DNA from: Oscillospiraceae bacterium
Lineage (GTDB): Bacteria; Bacillota; Clostridia; Oscillospirales; Ruminococcaceae
Direction of reading: 5' to 3'
Assembly (NCBI GenBank): GCA_029068025.1
Contig: JAIEDJ010000278.1
Span: forward strand, 1 to 7,697
Length of the DNA stretch: 7,697 bases
Position numbers and translations under genes: made by a program. Below the pieces are notes generated by a model. That model made no database searches, had not been told where the DNA came from, and was given only the letters and a program-made list of their open reading frames with translations. Of the stretch, positions 1 to 6,099 are shown piece after piece; position 1 is the stretch's first letter; the number at the start of each line of letters is the position of its first letter.

Positions 1-48
1 GACCTGCGCATTACGAATGCGCTGCTCTACCGACTGAGCTACACCAGC
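1..48 (-). tRNA. tRNA-Thr(CGT), outer copy, cut by the window edge
   Basis: Read on the minus strand from 48 down, the sequence begins with acceptor strand GCTGGTG. It continues with TA, a D-arm (GCTC, loop AGTCGGTA, GAGC), A26, anticodon stem GCGCA/TGCGC and the 7-base loop TTCGTAA. The variable region is AGGTC. The anticodon CGT (positions 13-15) reads ACG, which is threonine. All 48 visible nucleotides fit canonical tRNA numbering. The T-arm and 3' acceptor strand would lie to the left of base 1, so completeness cannot be judged. It is probably co-transcribed with the inner copy from the promoter at 264-292. Confidence 0.75.
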
Positions 49-71
49 ATATTAAATTATAAAAATCTGCA

Positions 72-96
72 AGACTAGCGACCCGTTGCCGCGTCT
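72..96 (-). other. Hairpin between the two tRNA copies
   Basis: On the minus strand AGAC-GCGGC, loop AACGG, GTCGC-TA-GTCT forms a 9-bp stem with one G-U pair and a 2-base bulge. It is followed a few bases later by ATTTTTATAAT. It could be a weak terminator or processing structure, but the T-run does not directly abut the stem and a second tRNA lies downstream, so termination is only a possibility. Confidence 0.35.
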
Positions 97-107
97 CCTT
101 ATCAAGT

Positions 108-161
108 ACACACGACCTGCGCATTACGAATGCGCTGCTCTACCGACTGAGCTACACCAGC
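108..161 (-). pseudogene. Truncated tRNA-Thr(CGT) copy lacking T-loop and 3' acceptor strand
   Basis: On the minus strand this copy is identical to the outer one from the acceptor strand through the variable region, with anticodon CGT at 126-128. It goes on with GTGTG, which could be the 5' strand of the T-stem, and then T54. After that no TTCGA-type loop, no matching CACAC strand and no CACCAGC acceptor strand appears. The sequence instead runs into an unrelated hairpin (72-96). A functional tRNA cannot be drawn from it. It could be a decayed duplicate, a recombination scar, or an assembly join inside a repeated tRNA. It is the first unit downstream of a perfect promoter, which makes the break notable. 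Confidence 0.6.
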
Positions 162-208
162 ATATGTTTTATTATTTTACAAAATAACCTGCGGAACGGA
201 AAAACCTA

Positions 209-237
209 TTGCAAAATCCAACAGAGTGTGTTATAAT
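209..237 (+). promoter_or_regulatory. Sigma-A promoter with extended -10, upstream of the SipW-like gene
   Basis: TTGCAA (209-214), a 17-base spacer and TATAAT (232-237) on the plus strand, with TG at 229-230 giving an extended -10. The string GTGTTATAAT recurs exactly in the promoter at 6772-6800. Transcription would begin near 244. It faces the minus-strand promoter at 264-292, so the two predicted transcripts overlap by a few bases at their 5' ends and polymerases could interfere. Confidence 0.6.
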
Positions 238-1557
238 AAAAGAATAATCATAACAGCTTTTATATTATACACTATTTTTTTGTGTTTGTCAAGTGCATAT
301 GGGGGGATTTTTATAAATTTCAAGAAAAAATTTTTTCGCGTAATTGGATATATCTGTTGCGCGTTATTGCTGATATTGTGCATTATTCTTATAATTGCTG
401 CTGCCGCTTTCGGTTCGAGAGATACTGTGAAGATCTTTGGTTTTAATCTGTACATCGTTCAGACGGACGGGTTTGAGCGTGCTCCGAAGGGCAGTGCGGT
501 CATCGTAAAAAAGACAACTGCGTATGAGCTTGATGCCGGAAAATTGATCCTGTATGAACAGGCAAACGATCCTTCCAAGTGTGCATTGGGATATGTTACC
601 GAGGTCACCGTGAATGATGGTACCTATTATCTTAAAGTGAGCGATAATATTGAAACTGTCGATGTTCCCGAGTCGCGTCTGGTCGGCAGTGCCGATTATT
701 CCAGCGTTATGGTGGGAACGGTCATTAGCTTTATCAAAACTCCGTTTGGCATTTTCTGTGTGGCTGTTATGCCGTGCCTGGCGCTGATACTTTACGATAT
801 TATACGCGCTGCCGCTTCGCGAATGCCCGATCCCGAGGTGGAGCCGCAGCTTAAAAACCGCAGTGACGAGGTCGTAACTCAGAAGAATATCTCCGTAAAC
901 AGTGACGGCAAAGCGGCTTATTCCCGCAGTGCAAAAGATAAGAACTCTTCGGCGGCTAACGACGTTTTGTTCAACTACTCTCCAAAGACCGCAAAACAGC
1001 AAAAGCCCGCCGACCGTCCGATCATTCCGCTTACCGACAAGAGCACTGATACGGTTAAGCCTATGGATATTTCTCAGAACAGTGTCAAAAAACGTGTGAA
1101 TCCTGCTGCCATCAGCCGCAGCGAACCCACTACTCCCGAAAACGTCGGGATCAGCAGATACGTTCAGAATTCCAAACGTGATACTGTGTCGGATGATCCC
1201 ACTTCAAAGACCGCAGAACTGCCTAATATTACAAAAGAGACTGTAAAACGCGACAGCAGGGACGCGTTCTTTACACAGACGTCCTCTCCATCGGCAGCAG
1301 TCAGACCCGATGATCCCCAAAGCCTGCCACCCAGAAAAGGACAGGCTCCTCAGATCGGCAGACAGATACCCAAGCGCGTTTCAGGCGGCGAGGACGAGCC
1401 GGTTGTCAAGCGCCAGAAAACGGCGGGAAAGCGCAGCACTCAAATACTTGCGTCCAAGCGCGTTGACGATCTTATTTCGGATGATGATGATGTTCGTGAT
1501 AAAAATCGTATCAGGGATGATATCGTGGACGATATCCTTTCCGGAATAAGAAAGTAA
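226..1557 (+). CDS. Signal peptidase I-like (S26/SipW-type) membrane protein lacking catalytic residues, long charged tail
   Basis: The given start (GTG at 226) is the outer limit of the open frame. The true start is probably downstream, because a promoter occupies 209-237 and no ATG is in frame before about residue 162. A GGGGGG ribosome-binding-like run (301-306) precedes an ATA at 313 by 6 bases. From there the protein would begin with NFKKKFFRVIGY and then a membrane segment (residues about 40-62 in this numbering). A beta-rich region (about 68-165) follows, and a second membrane segment (about 174-193). This two-membrane layout, with the GSAVIVKK and LVGSADYSSVMVGTVISF stretches, resembles SipW-like type I signal peptidases. 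The SGSMEP active-site motif is replaced by TDGFERAP (80-87), and the THR base motif is not seen. The remaining roughly 250 residues are polar, Lys/Arg/Asp/Ser-rich and probably disordered on the cytoplasmic side, ending in an acidic stretch (DDDD). It sits 23 bases before tex, suggesting co-transcription. The S26 assignment is by eye and the function is unknown. Confidence 0.65.
   Translation: MCYNKRIIITAFILYTIFLCLSSAYGGIFINFKKKFFRVIGYICCALLLILCIILIIAAAAFGSRDTVKIFGFNLYIVQTDGFERAPKGSAVIVKKTTAYELDAGKLILYEQANDPSKCALGYVTEVTVNDGTYYLKVSDNIETVDVPESRLVGSADYSSVMVGTVISFIKTPFGIFCVAVMPCLALILYDIIRAAASRMPDPEVEPQLKNRSDEVVTQKNISVNSDGKAAYSRSAKDKNSSAANDVLFNYSPKTAKQQKPADRPIIPLTDKSTDTVKPMDISQNSVKKRVNPAAISRSEPTTPENVGISRYVQNSKRDTVSDDPTSKTAELPNITKETVKRDSRDAFFTQTSSPSAAVRPDDPQSLPPRKGQAPQIGRQIPKRVSGGEDEPVVKRQKTAGKRSTQILASKRVDDLISDDDDVRDKNRIRDDIVDDILSGIRK
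264..292 (-). promoter_or_regulatory. Consensus sigma-A promoter for the tRNA copies
   Basis: On the minus strand TTGACA (292-287), a 17-base spacer and TATAAT (269-264) match the sigma-A consensus in all twelve positions. Transcription would start near 257 and run left into the tRNA copy beginning at 161. Perfect promoters of this kind are typical of stable RNA genes. It lies inside the 5' end of the open frame on the opposite strand. Confidence 0.8.
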
Positions 1558-1580
1558 AATTCAATATTGAGAGGTTCTTT

Positions 1581-3737
1581 ATGGACATAAACAAAATTCT
1601 TGCCGACGAGTTCAAGATCCGCCGTGAGCAGGTCGACAATACCGTAGCGCTGATCGACGACGATAAAACGATCCCGTTTATCGCGCGATACAGAAAGGAA
1701 CAGACAGGTTCGCTGGATGATACCGTTCTGCGTGAGCTGTCTGACCGTCTGACATATCTGCGCAATCTTGAAAAGCGCAAGGAAGAGATATCCGCGTCGA
1801 TCTCGGAGCAGGACAAGATGACAGATGAGATCGCGGCTTCCATTGAAAAGGCAATGACTTTGGTGGAGGTCGAGGACATATATCGTCCGTTCAAGCCCAA
1901 GCGCAAGACTCGCGCGTCAGTTGCCAGAGAAAAGGGACTTGAGCCGCTTGCCGAGATCATTCTGAAGCAGGATCCGAACGTTGTCCCCGAAAAAGCGGCA
2001 GAGGATTTTGTCAGCGAGGAAAAGGGCGTTGCCACAGTTGAAGACGCGCTTCAAGGCGCTATGGATATCATCGCCGAGGACGTTTCCGACAGCGCCGAGC
2101 TTAGAAAACGGCTCAGAGAGCTTATTTTCAAGAGCGGAAATATTATTTCCCGCGCGGCTGCCGAGGATTCTAACGAGGTCTACAAGAACTATTTCGAGTA
2201 TTCCGAGCCTGTGGGAAAGATCGCGGGTCACCGCGTTCTCGCTCTTGACCGCGGCGAAAAGGAGGACGCTCTCAAGGTCTCGATAGAGCTTCCCGAGGGA
2301 ACTGGGGAGAGTATGTGCGTCCGCGAGTTCACCAACAACACGAGCCCATGCGGACAATTGGTGCGCTCCGCATGTGAGGACGGATACAAGCGTCTGATCT
2401 TTCCGTCTGTGGAGAGGGAAGTGCGCGCGGAGCTTACGGCTCAGGCGGCTGAGGGAGCGATCAAGGTATTTGCGTCCAATCTGCGGCAGCTGATCATGGC
2501 GCCGCCAGTTAAAAATACGGTCACGCTCGGTCTTGATCCCGGTTACGCTCACGGCTGCAAGTGCGCCGTTGTGGACAGCACAGGCAAGGTTCTGGATACT
2601 ACCATTATTTATATAACACGCTCTAAGGGTGAAGCGGAAACAGCTAAAAAGGTCATTGCAAAGATGATAGAAAAGCACCATGTTTCTACTATTGCGATAG
2701 GAAATGGCACCGCATCGCGTGAGACAGAACAGTTCACCGCGGAGCTGCTGAAAACCATTCCTCAGAAGGTCTCGTATATGGTGGTCAGCGAGGCGGGCGC
2801 GTCGGTTTATTCCGCGTCAAAGCTGGCGGCTGAGGAGTTCCCGGACTATGACGTTTCGCTGCGTTCGGCGGTGTCCATCGCACGTCGTCTCCAGGATCCG
2901 CTGGCGGAGCTTGTCAAGATCGATCCAAAGGCGATCGGGGTAGGGCAGTATCAGCACGATATGCCCAAGGCGCGTATGGACGAAGCTCTCAAGGGCGTGG
3001 TGGAGGACTGCGTGAACTCCGTCGGCGTTGATCTCAATACCGCGTCTTATTCACTGCTGTCTTATATTTCGGGGATCAATTCCACGGTCGCGAAAAATAT
3101 TGTCGCGTACCGCGAAGAAAACGGCGCGTTTACCGACAGAAAGCAGCTGCTCAAGGTAAAGAAGCTCGGCGCGAAGGCGTATGAGCAGTGCGCGGGATTC
3201 CTGAGAGTTCCGGGAGGAAAAAATCCGCTTGATAATACGGGTATCCACCCGGAGTCCTACGAATCGGCAAAGCTGCTGCTGGATAAGTGCGGAATTGATC
3301 CCGAAGAGCTGGGCTTCAGCGCCGCAGTGCGTAGCAAGGTCGAAAAGGTCGGTTTGAAGAAGATCGCCGAGGAAACGGGAACCGGTATCCCGACGCTGGA
3401 GGATATAGTAAAGGAGCTTGAAAAACCCGGGCGTGATCCTCGTGACGAGCTGCCTCCGCCCTTGATGAGAAGCGGCGATATTATGGAGATAAAGGATCTT
3501 AAGCCCGGCATGGAGATGATGGGCACGATCCGCAATGTAATAGACTTCGGCGCGTTTGTGGATATCGGAGTACACGAGGACGGACTTGTCCATATTTCCC
3601 AGATATGCAATAAATTTATCAAGCATCCGCTGGACGTTGTCAAGGTTGGCGATGTTGTTAAGGTGTGGGTGCTGGACGTTGATGTAAAGCGGGGAAGGAT
3701 CTCGCTTACAATGAAAGATCCAAATAAAGCAAAATGA
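1581..3737 (+). CDS. tex: Tex, RNA-binding transcriptional accessory protein
   Basis: Full-length Tex family protein of 718 residues, usual size for the family. Tex proteins bind nucleic acids in the cytoplasm and are linked to transcription and RNA processing; their exact role varies by species. The N-terminal helical region contains IPFIARYRKEQTGSLDD (about 32-48). The YqgF/RNase H-like domain begins at TLGLDPGYAHG (315-325), retaining the first Asp (D319). A tandem helix-hairpin-helix region spans about 479-545 (VDLNTAS, AYREENGAF). The C-terminal S1 RNA-binding domain covers about 640-714 (GTIRNVIDFGAFVDIG, GLVHISQI, RISLTMKD). The ATG is preceded by GAGAGG with 6 bases spacing. It follows the SipW-like gene by 23 bases and overlaps the ComEA-like gene by 4 bases (ATGA), so the three probably form an operon. 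Nothing in it appears damaged. Confidence 0.96.
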   Translation: MDINKILADEFKIRREQVDNTVALIDDDKTIPFIARYRKEQTGSLDDTVLRELSDRLTYLRNLEKRKEEISASISEQDKMTDEIAASIEKAMTLVEVEDIYRPFKPKRKTRASVAREKGLEPLAEIILKQDPNVVPEKAAEDFVSEEKGVATVEDALQGAMDIIAEDVSDSAELRKRLRELIFKSGNIISRAAAEDSNEVYKNYFEYSEPVGKIAGHRVLALDRGEKEDALKVSIELPEGTGESMCVREFTNNTSPCGQLVRSACEDGYKRLIFPSVEREVRAELTAQAAEGAIKVFASNLRQLIMAPPVKNTVTLGLDPGYAHGCKCAVVDSTGKVLDTTIIYITRSKGEAETAKKVIAKMIEKHHVSTIAIGNGTASRETEQFTAELLKTIPQKVSYMVVSEAGASVYSASKLAAEEFPDYDVSLRSAVSIARRLQDPLAELVKIDPKAIGVGQYQHDMPKARMDEALKGVVEDCVNSVGVDLNTASYSLLSYISGINSTVAKNIVAYREENGAFTDRKQLLKVKKLGAKAYEQCAGFLRVPGGKNPLDNTGIHPESYESAKLLLDKCGIDPEELGFSAAVRSKVEKVGLKKIAEETGTGIPTLEDIVKELEKPGRDPRDELPPPLMRSGDIMEIKDLKPGMEMMGTIRNVIDFGAFVDIGVHEDGLVHISQICNKFIKHPLDVVKVGDVVKVWVLDVDVKRGRISLTMKDPNKAK

Positions 3738-4180
3738 GAAAGCTTTCTCTTTCCGAAGTTCTTCCGGGTATACTTATCGTTGTGACGGTAATAACGATCA
3801 TCGTTGTGCTGTTGCTCAACATATATCCTCCGTTGAAGAACGCGGAGATTATTGACGATTCATCGTTTTATTCGGATGTATCATCGAATGATATGCCGGA
3901 AAACAATTACAGCGGCAGTTCCGATCTGTCCGGAAACAGTTCCGGAAGCAGTTATGATCCCGAAAGCGGTTCTTCTGAGCCGCAGGGCGGAAAGATCAAT
4001 ATCAACACTGCCACAGTGACTGAGCTGATGACGCTTGACGGGATCGGCGAAGTCAAGGCAAAGGCAATAGTGGAATACCGCGAGGCAAACGGATATTTTA
4101 AGTCTATCGACGATCTTGTACTTGTCAGCGGTATCGGTGAGAAAACTTTGGAAAAAAATCGCGACAGGATCACGGTGTGA
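3734..4180 (+). CDS. Membrane-anchored ComEA-like helix-hairpin-helix protein
   Basis: 148 residues in three parts. An N-terminal membrane anchor (about 10-33, LPGILIVVTVITIIVVLLL) has a short basic start. A Ser/Asn/Gly/Pro-rich linker (about 40-85) comes next. The C-terminal helix-hairpin-helix domain (about 87-148) carries ININTATVTELMTLDGIGE and a second hairpin LVLVSGIGEKTLE. The HhH pair matches the DNA-binding domain of ComEA, the surface receptor for transforming DNA. The SLBB/soluble domain found in many full-length ComEA proteins is missing, and no comEB or comEC lies beside it. The start codon overlaps the tex stop (ATGA), implying translational coupling. It may bind DNA outside the membrane, but competence is not shown by the sequence. 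The HhH domain closely resembles the one in the neighbouring tex product. Confidence 0.8.
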   Translation: MRKLSLSEVLPGILIVVTVITIIVVLLLNIYPPLKNAEIIDDSSFYSDVSSNDMPENNYSGSSDLSGNSSGSSYDPESGSSEPQGGKININTATVTELMTLDGIGEVKAKAIVEYREANGYFKSIDDLVLVSGIGEKTLEKNRDRITV

Positions 4181-4220
4181 TAATACAGTACACTATTCCT
4201 TTTCCGCTACTTTAGCAAAA

Positions 4221-4252
4221 CCCTCCCTTGGTTGTTACTTCAAGGGAGGGTA
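4221..4252. terminator. Bidirectional intrinsic terminator between converging genes
   Basis: Perfect 11-bp stem ACCCTCCCTTG (4221-4231) and CAAGGGAGGGT (4242-4252) with a 10-base loop. On the minus strand it is followed by TTTTGC, and on the plus strand by the T-rich TATCTGTATTTGTTT. It lies between the stop of the plus-strand operon (4180) and the stop of the minus-strand unit (4267), so it can end both transcripts. The T-tract is short in both directions. Confidence 0.8.
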
Positions 4253-4266
4253 TCTGTATTTGTTTA

Positions 4267-4611
4267 TTACGGCGTTAAATCCCGTCTTTGCCCGCGCTTC
4301 AGCTCACGCAGCTTTTCGTTAAGTCTGCCGCAGATGATCCTTAGCCGTCTGTTTACCTCGGGCATGTCTCTTTTTAGCGGGATGTTCACATATACTTGAA
4401 ACGTTCCGAACCACAGAAAGCGCAAATCGAATTCGTCATCATCAAACTTGTATTGATAGATAAAATCCACTTCTTTGATCGACAATTCATTCAGCGCGGC
4501 ATATTCCATGACCAGCGCGTAAAACGGATCTATCATACCGGGAATTCGCTCCCAATGATCAAACGCGATCTCTATGCAGTTTTCTCTGCGTGATTCTTCT
4601 ACCCAATACAA
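4267..4611 (-). CDS. Uncharacterised 114-residue protein coupled to trpB
   Basis: Family not recognised. The protein is soluble and of mixed charge, rich in aromatic residues (MYWVEESRRE at the start, FDDDEFDLRFLWFGTFQVYV in the middle), and ends in a basic helix (RLNEKLRELKRGQRR). It has no signal peptide, membrane segment or familiar catalytic motif. The start is TTG at 4611, supported by AGAGGTG about 6 bases upstream. That ribosome binding site begins right at the trpB stop codon, and only 11 bases separate the two genes, so translation is probably coupled. No second promoter is visible. The alternating aromatic and acidic pattern suggests a compact alpha/beta fold, but no function can be offered. 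It ends just before the shared terminator. Confidence 0.75.
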   Translation of the reverse strand: MYWVEESRRENCIEIAFDHWERIPGMIDPFYALVMEYAALNELSIKEVDFIYQYKFDDDEFDLRFLWFGTFQVYVNIPLKRDMPEVNRRLRIICGRLNEKLRELKRGQRRDLTP

Positions 4612-4622
4612 GGCGCACCTCT

Positions 4623-5840
4623 TTATCTAATGCCATACTTCTCGATGATGTAGTCCATATCCTTGTCGCCTCTGCCTGATAGATTGATAAGAATAGAGCC
4701 TTTGCCCATCTTCTTGCCAAGCTTCATGGCATAGGCTACCGCGTGAGAGCTTTCGATAGCGGGGATGATACCTTCAAGTCTGGATAGCGTAAAGAACGCG
4801 TCAATGGTCTCGTTGTCGTCAACAACGTCGTACTTTACACGGTTGAGATCACGCAGGAACGCGTGCTCGGGTCCCGATGAGGGATAGTCAAGTCCGCTGG
4901 CTACGGAATATACGGGCGCTGGGTTGCCGTTCTCGTCCTTGAGCATAATGCTGTTGAATCCGTGCATAACGCCCTCGGAGCCGTAGGTCAGGCTTGCGGC
5001 GTGGTCGCCGAGCTTGGCGCCGCGTCCGAGAGGTTCAACGCCGTAGATCTCAACGGGATCGTTGAGGAATCCCGAGAACATACCCATAGCGTTGGAGCCG
5101 CCGCCCACACAAGCGACTACCGCGTCGGGAAGCTCACCCGTCATTTCAATAAACTGCTCACGGGCTTCAATGCCGACTACGCTCTGGAAGTCGCGGACCA
5201 TCATCGGGAACGGGTGAGGACCTACGACAGAGCCTATGCAGTAAATGCAGTTTTTGTAATCCTTGAGATAAGCGTCAAATGCGGCATCTACCGCTTCCTT
5301 GAGCGTCTGAAGTCCGTCGGTGACTTCAACGACGTTTGCGCCGAGTATCTTCATTCTCGCAACGTTGGGAGCCTGCTTTTTGATGTCGACAGCGCCCATG
5401 TAAATGTCGCACTCAAGCCCGAAATATGCCGCCGCGGTGGCAAGGGCAACGCCGTGTTGACCAGCGCCGGTTTCCGCGATGACCTTTTTCTTGCCCATAT
5501 ACTTCGCGAGCAGTGCCTCGCCCATGCAGTGGTTAAGCTTGTGAGCGCCCGTGTGGTTCAGATCCTCGCGCTTTACATAAAGCTGAACGTTTCCGACCTT
5601 TGAGGAAAGGCGCTCCAGATAAGAAATGGGCGTGGGTCTGCCCTGGAATTCACGGCGGATCCTGCGCAGCTCGCTTATAAACTTGCTGGATTTGCAGATC
5701 GTGAAATACGCCTCGGTGATCTCGTCCATAGCCTTCTTGAGATCGTCGGGAACGTATGCGCCGCCGTATTTTCCGAAATATCCGTTAGCGTCGGGGTAGT
5801 TTTTCAGGTAGGTGTCAAAGTTTATTTCTCCGAAATTCAT
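4623..5840 (-). CDS. trpB: Tryptophan synthase beta chain, stand-alone
   Basis: 405 residues, normal TrpB1 length. The family is a PLP enzyme joining indole and L-serine to make L-tryptophan, usually in an alpha2beta2 complex with TrpA. The PLP lysine is K101 in HTGAHKLNH, the catalytic glutamate is E123 in AETGAGQHG, the cofactor phosphate loop is GGGSN (246-250), and SGRGDKD (388-394) lies near the C-terminus. E356 in RLEGIIPA is also conserved. Variations from the commonest TrpB1 sequence are HKLNHC in place of HKINN and SGLDYPSSGPEH in place of AGLDYPGVGPEH; I recall this pattern from other Clostridia, but it needs alignment. The ATG has GGAGG 7 bases upstream. No trpA or other trp gene is nearby; the next gene, 11 bases on, is an uncharacterised small protein. 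The 34-base leader has no room for a T-box or leader peptide. It could use free indole or pair with a TrpA encoded elsewhere. Confidence 0.95.
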   Translation of the reverse strand: MNFGEINFDTYLKNYPDANGYFGKYGGAYVPDDLKKAMDEITEAYFTICKSSKFISELRRIRREFQGRPTPISYLERLSSKVGNVQLYVKREDLNHTGAHKLNHCMGEALLAKYMGKKKVIAETGAGQHGVALATAAAYFGLECDIYMGAVDIKKQAPNVARMKILGANVVEVTDGLQTLKEAVDAAFDAYLKDYKNCIYCIGSVVGPHPFPMMVRDFQSVVGIEAREQFIEMTGELPDAVVACVGGGSNAMGMFSGFLNDPVEIYGVEPLGRGAKLGDHAASLTYGSEGVMHGFNSIMLKDENGNPAPVYSVASGLDYPSSGPEHAFLRDLNRVKYDVVDDNETIDAFFTLSRLEGIIPAIESSHAVAYAMKLGKKMGKGSILINLSGRGDKDMDYIIEKYGIR

Positions 5841-5880
5841 AATAATTCCTCCAATATATCCAAAAAATTAATACAAAATA

Positions 5881-5909
5881 ACTATAACACAAAAAACACG
5901 GTTTGTCAA
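5881..5909 (-). promoter_or_regulatory. Sigma-A promoter of trpB
   Basis: Minus strand TTGACA (5909-5904), 17-base spacer, TATAGT (5886-5881), with TG before the -10 giving an extended form (GTGTTATAGT). Predicted transcription start is near 5874, leaving about 34 bases of leader before the ATG at 5840. No operator-like palindrome or attenuator is visible in that leader. Confidence 0.85.
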
Positions 5910-6099
5910 GGCTTTTTCCTTGAAAATGCGTGATAAACAGCATAATTCTCATTCGTTTTTTTCACACAGAACATCATAACAGGAAACAAACGAACGCAAA
6001 TTATGTCGAAATAAATGAATATTTTTCACTAAATAGCAGACAATACCGTCAGCAGCTGTTTACTGCTATTTGTAAATTAAATTCTTGGAGGTTTTATAT
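5910..6099. other. Divergent intergenic region upstream of spoVT
   Basis: AT-rich stretch between the trpB promoter and the spoVT start. A weak sigma-A-like pair, TTGAAA (5920-5925) and CATAAT (5941-5946), has only a 15-base spacer. TGAATA at 6016-6021 with CAGACAA at 6037-6043 loosely resembles a forespore-type promoter, but the spacing and matches are not convincing. Small inverted repeats AGCAG/CTGCT and TTTAC/GTAAA lie at about 6051-6075. The spoVT ribosome binding site TTGGAGG is at 6085-6091. No gene is seen here. Confidence 0.4.

Larger units (their letters stand above)
1..165. repeat. Direct repeat, two exact 52-base copies (1-52 and 114-165)
   Basis: Bases 1-52 and 114-165 are identical and include the 5' half of the tRNA-Thr gene plus four bases upstream of it. 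They diverge at base 53 versus 166. The left limit cannot be seen because the window begins inside the first copy. The period is 113 bases, and the 61 bases between the copies hold a hairpin and an AT-rich stretch. Confidence 0.85.

Noticed and set aside
1..165. Repeats as a CRISPR array or mobile-element ends
   Set aside because: There are only two copies, they are tRNA sequence, and no cas gene, integrase or transposase is in the window.
364..1002. 212-codon minus-strand open frame opposite the SipW-like gene
   Set aside because: It is fully antisense to a protein with clear membrane segments, has no ribosome binding site and resembles no family.
1917..2681. 254-codon minus-strand open frame inside tex
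   Set aside because: It lies within a well-conserved Tex coding region, and its sequence shows no domain.
4962..5603. 213-codon plus-strand open frame opposite trpB
   Set aside because: Antisense shadow of a strongly conserved enzyme, without promoter or ribosome binding site.
5841..5875. T-box or trp attenuator in front of trpB
   Set aside because: The leader from the predicted start is only about 34 bases, with no hairpin, leader peptide or T-box motif.
6016..6043. Forespore (sigma-G) promoter before spoVT
   Set aside because: TGAATA and CAGACAA match only partly, and the 15-base spacing is off for the consensus I know.
6085..6099. Earlier TTG start for spoVT
   Set aside because: It falls in the TTGGAGG ribosome binding site, and the protein from the ATG at 6100 matches the known SpoVT start.
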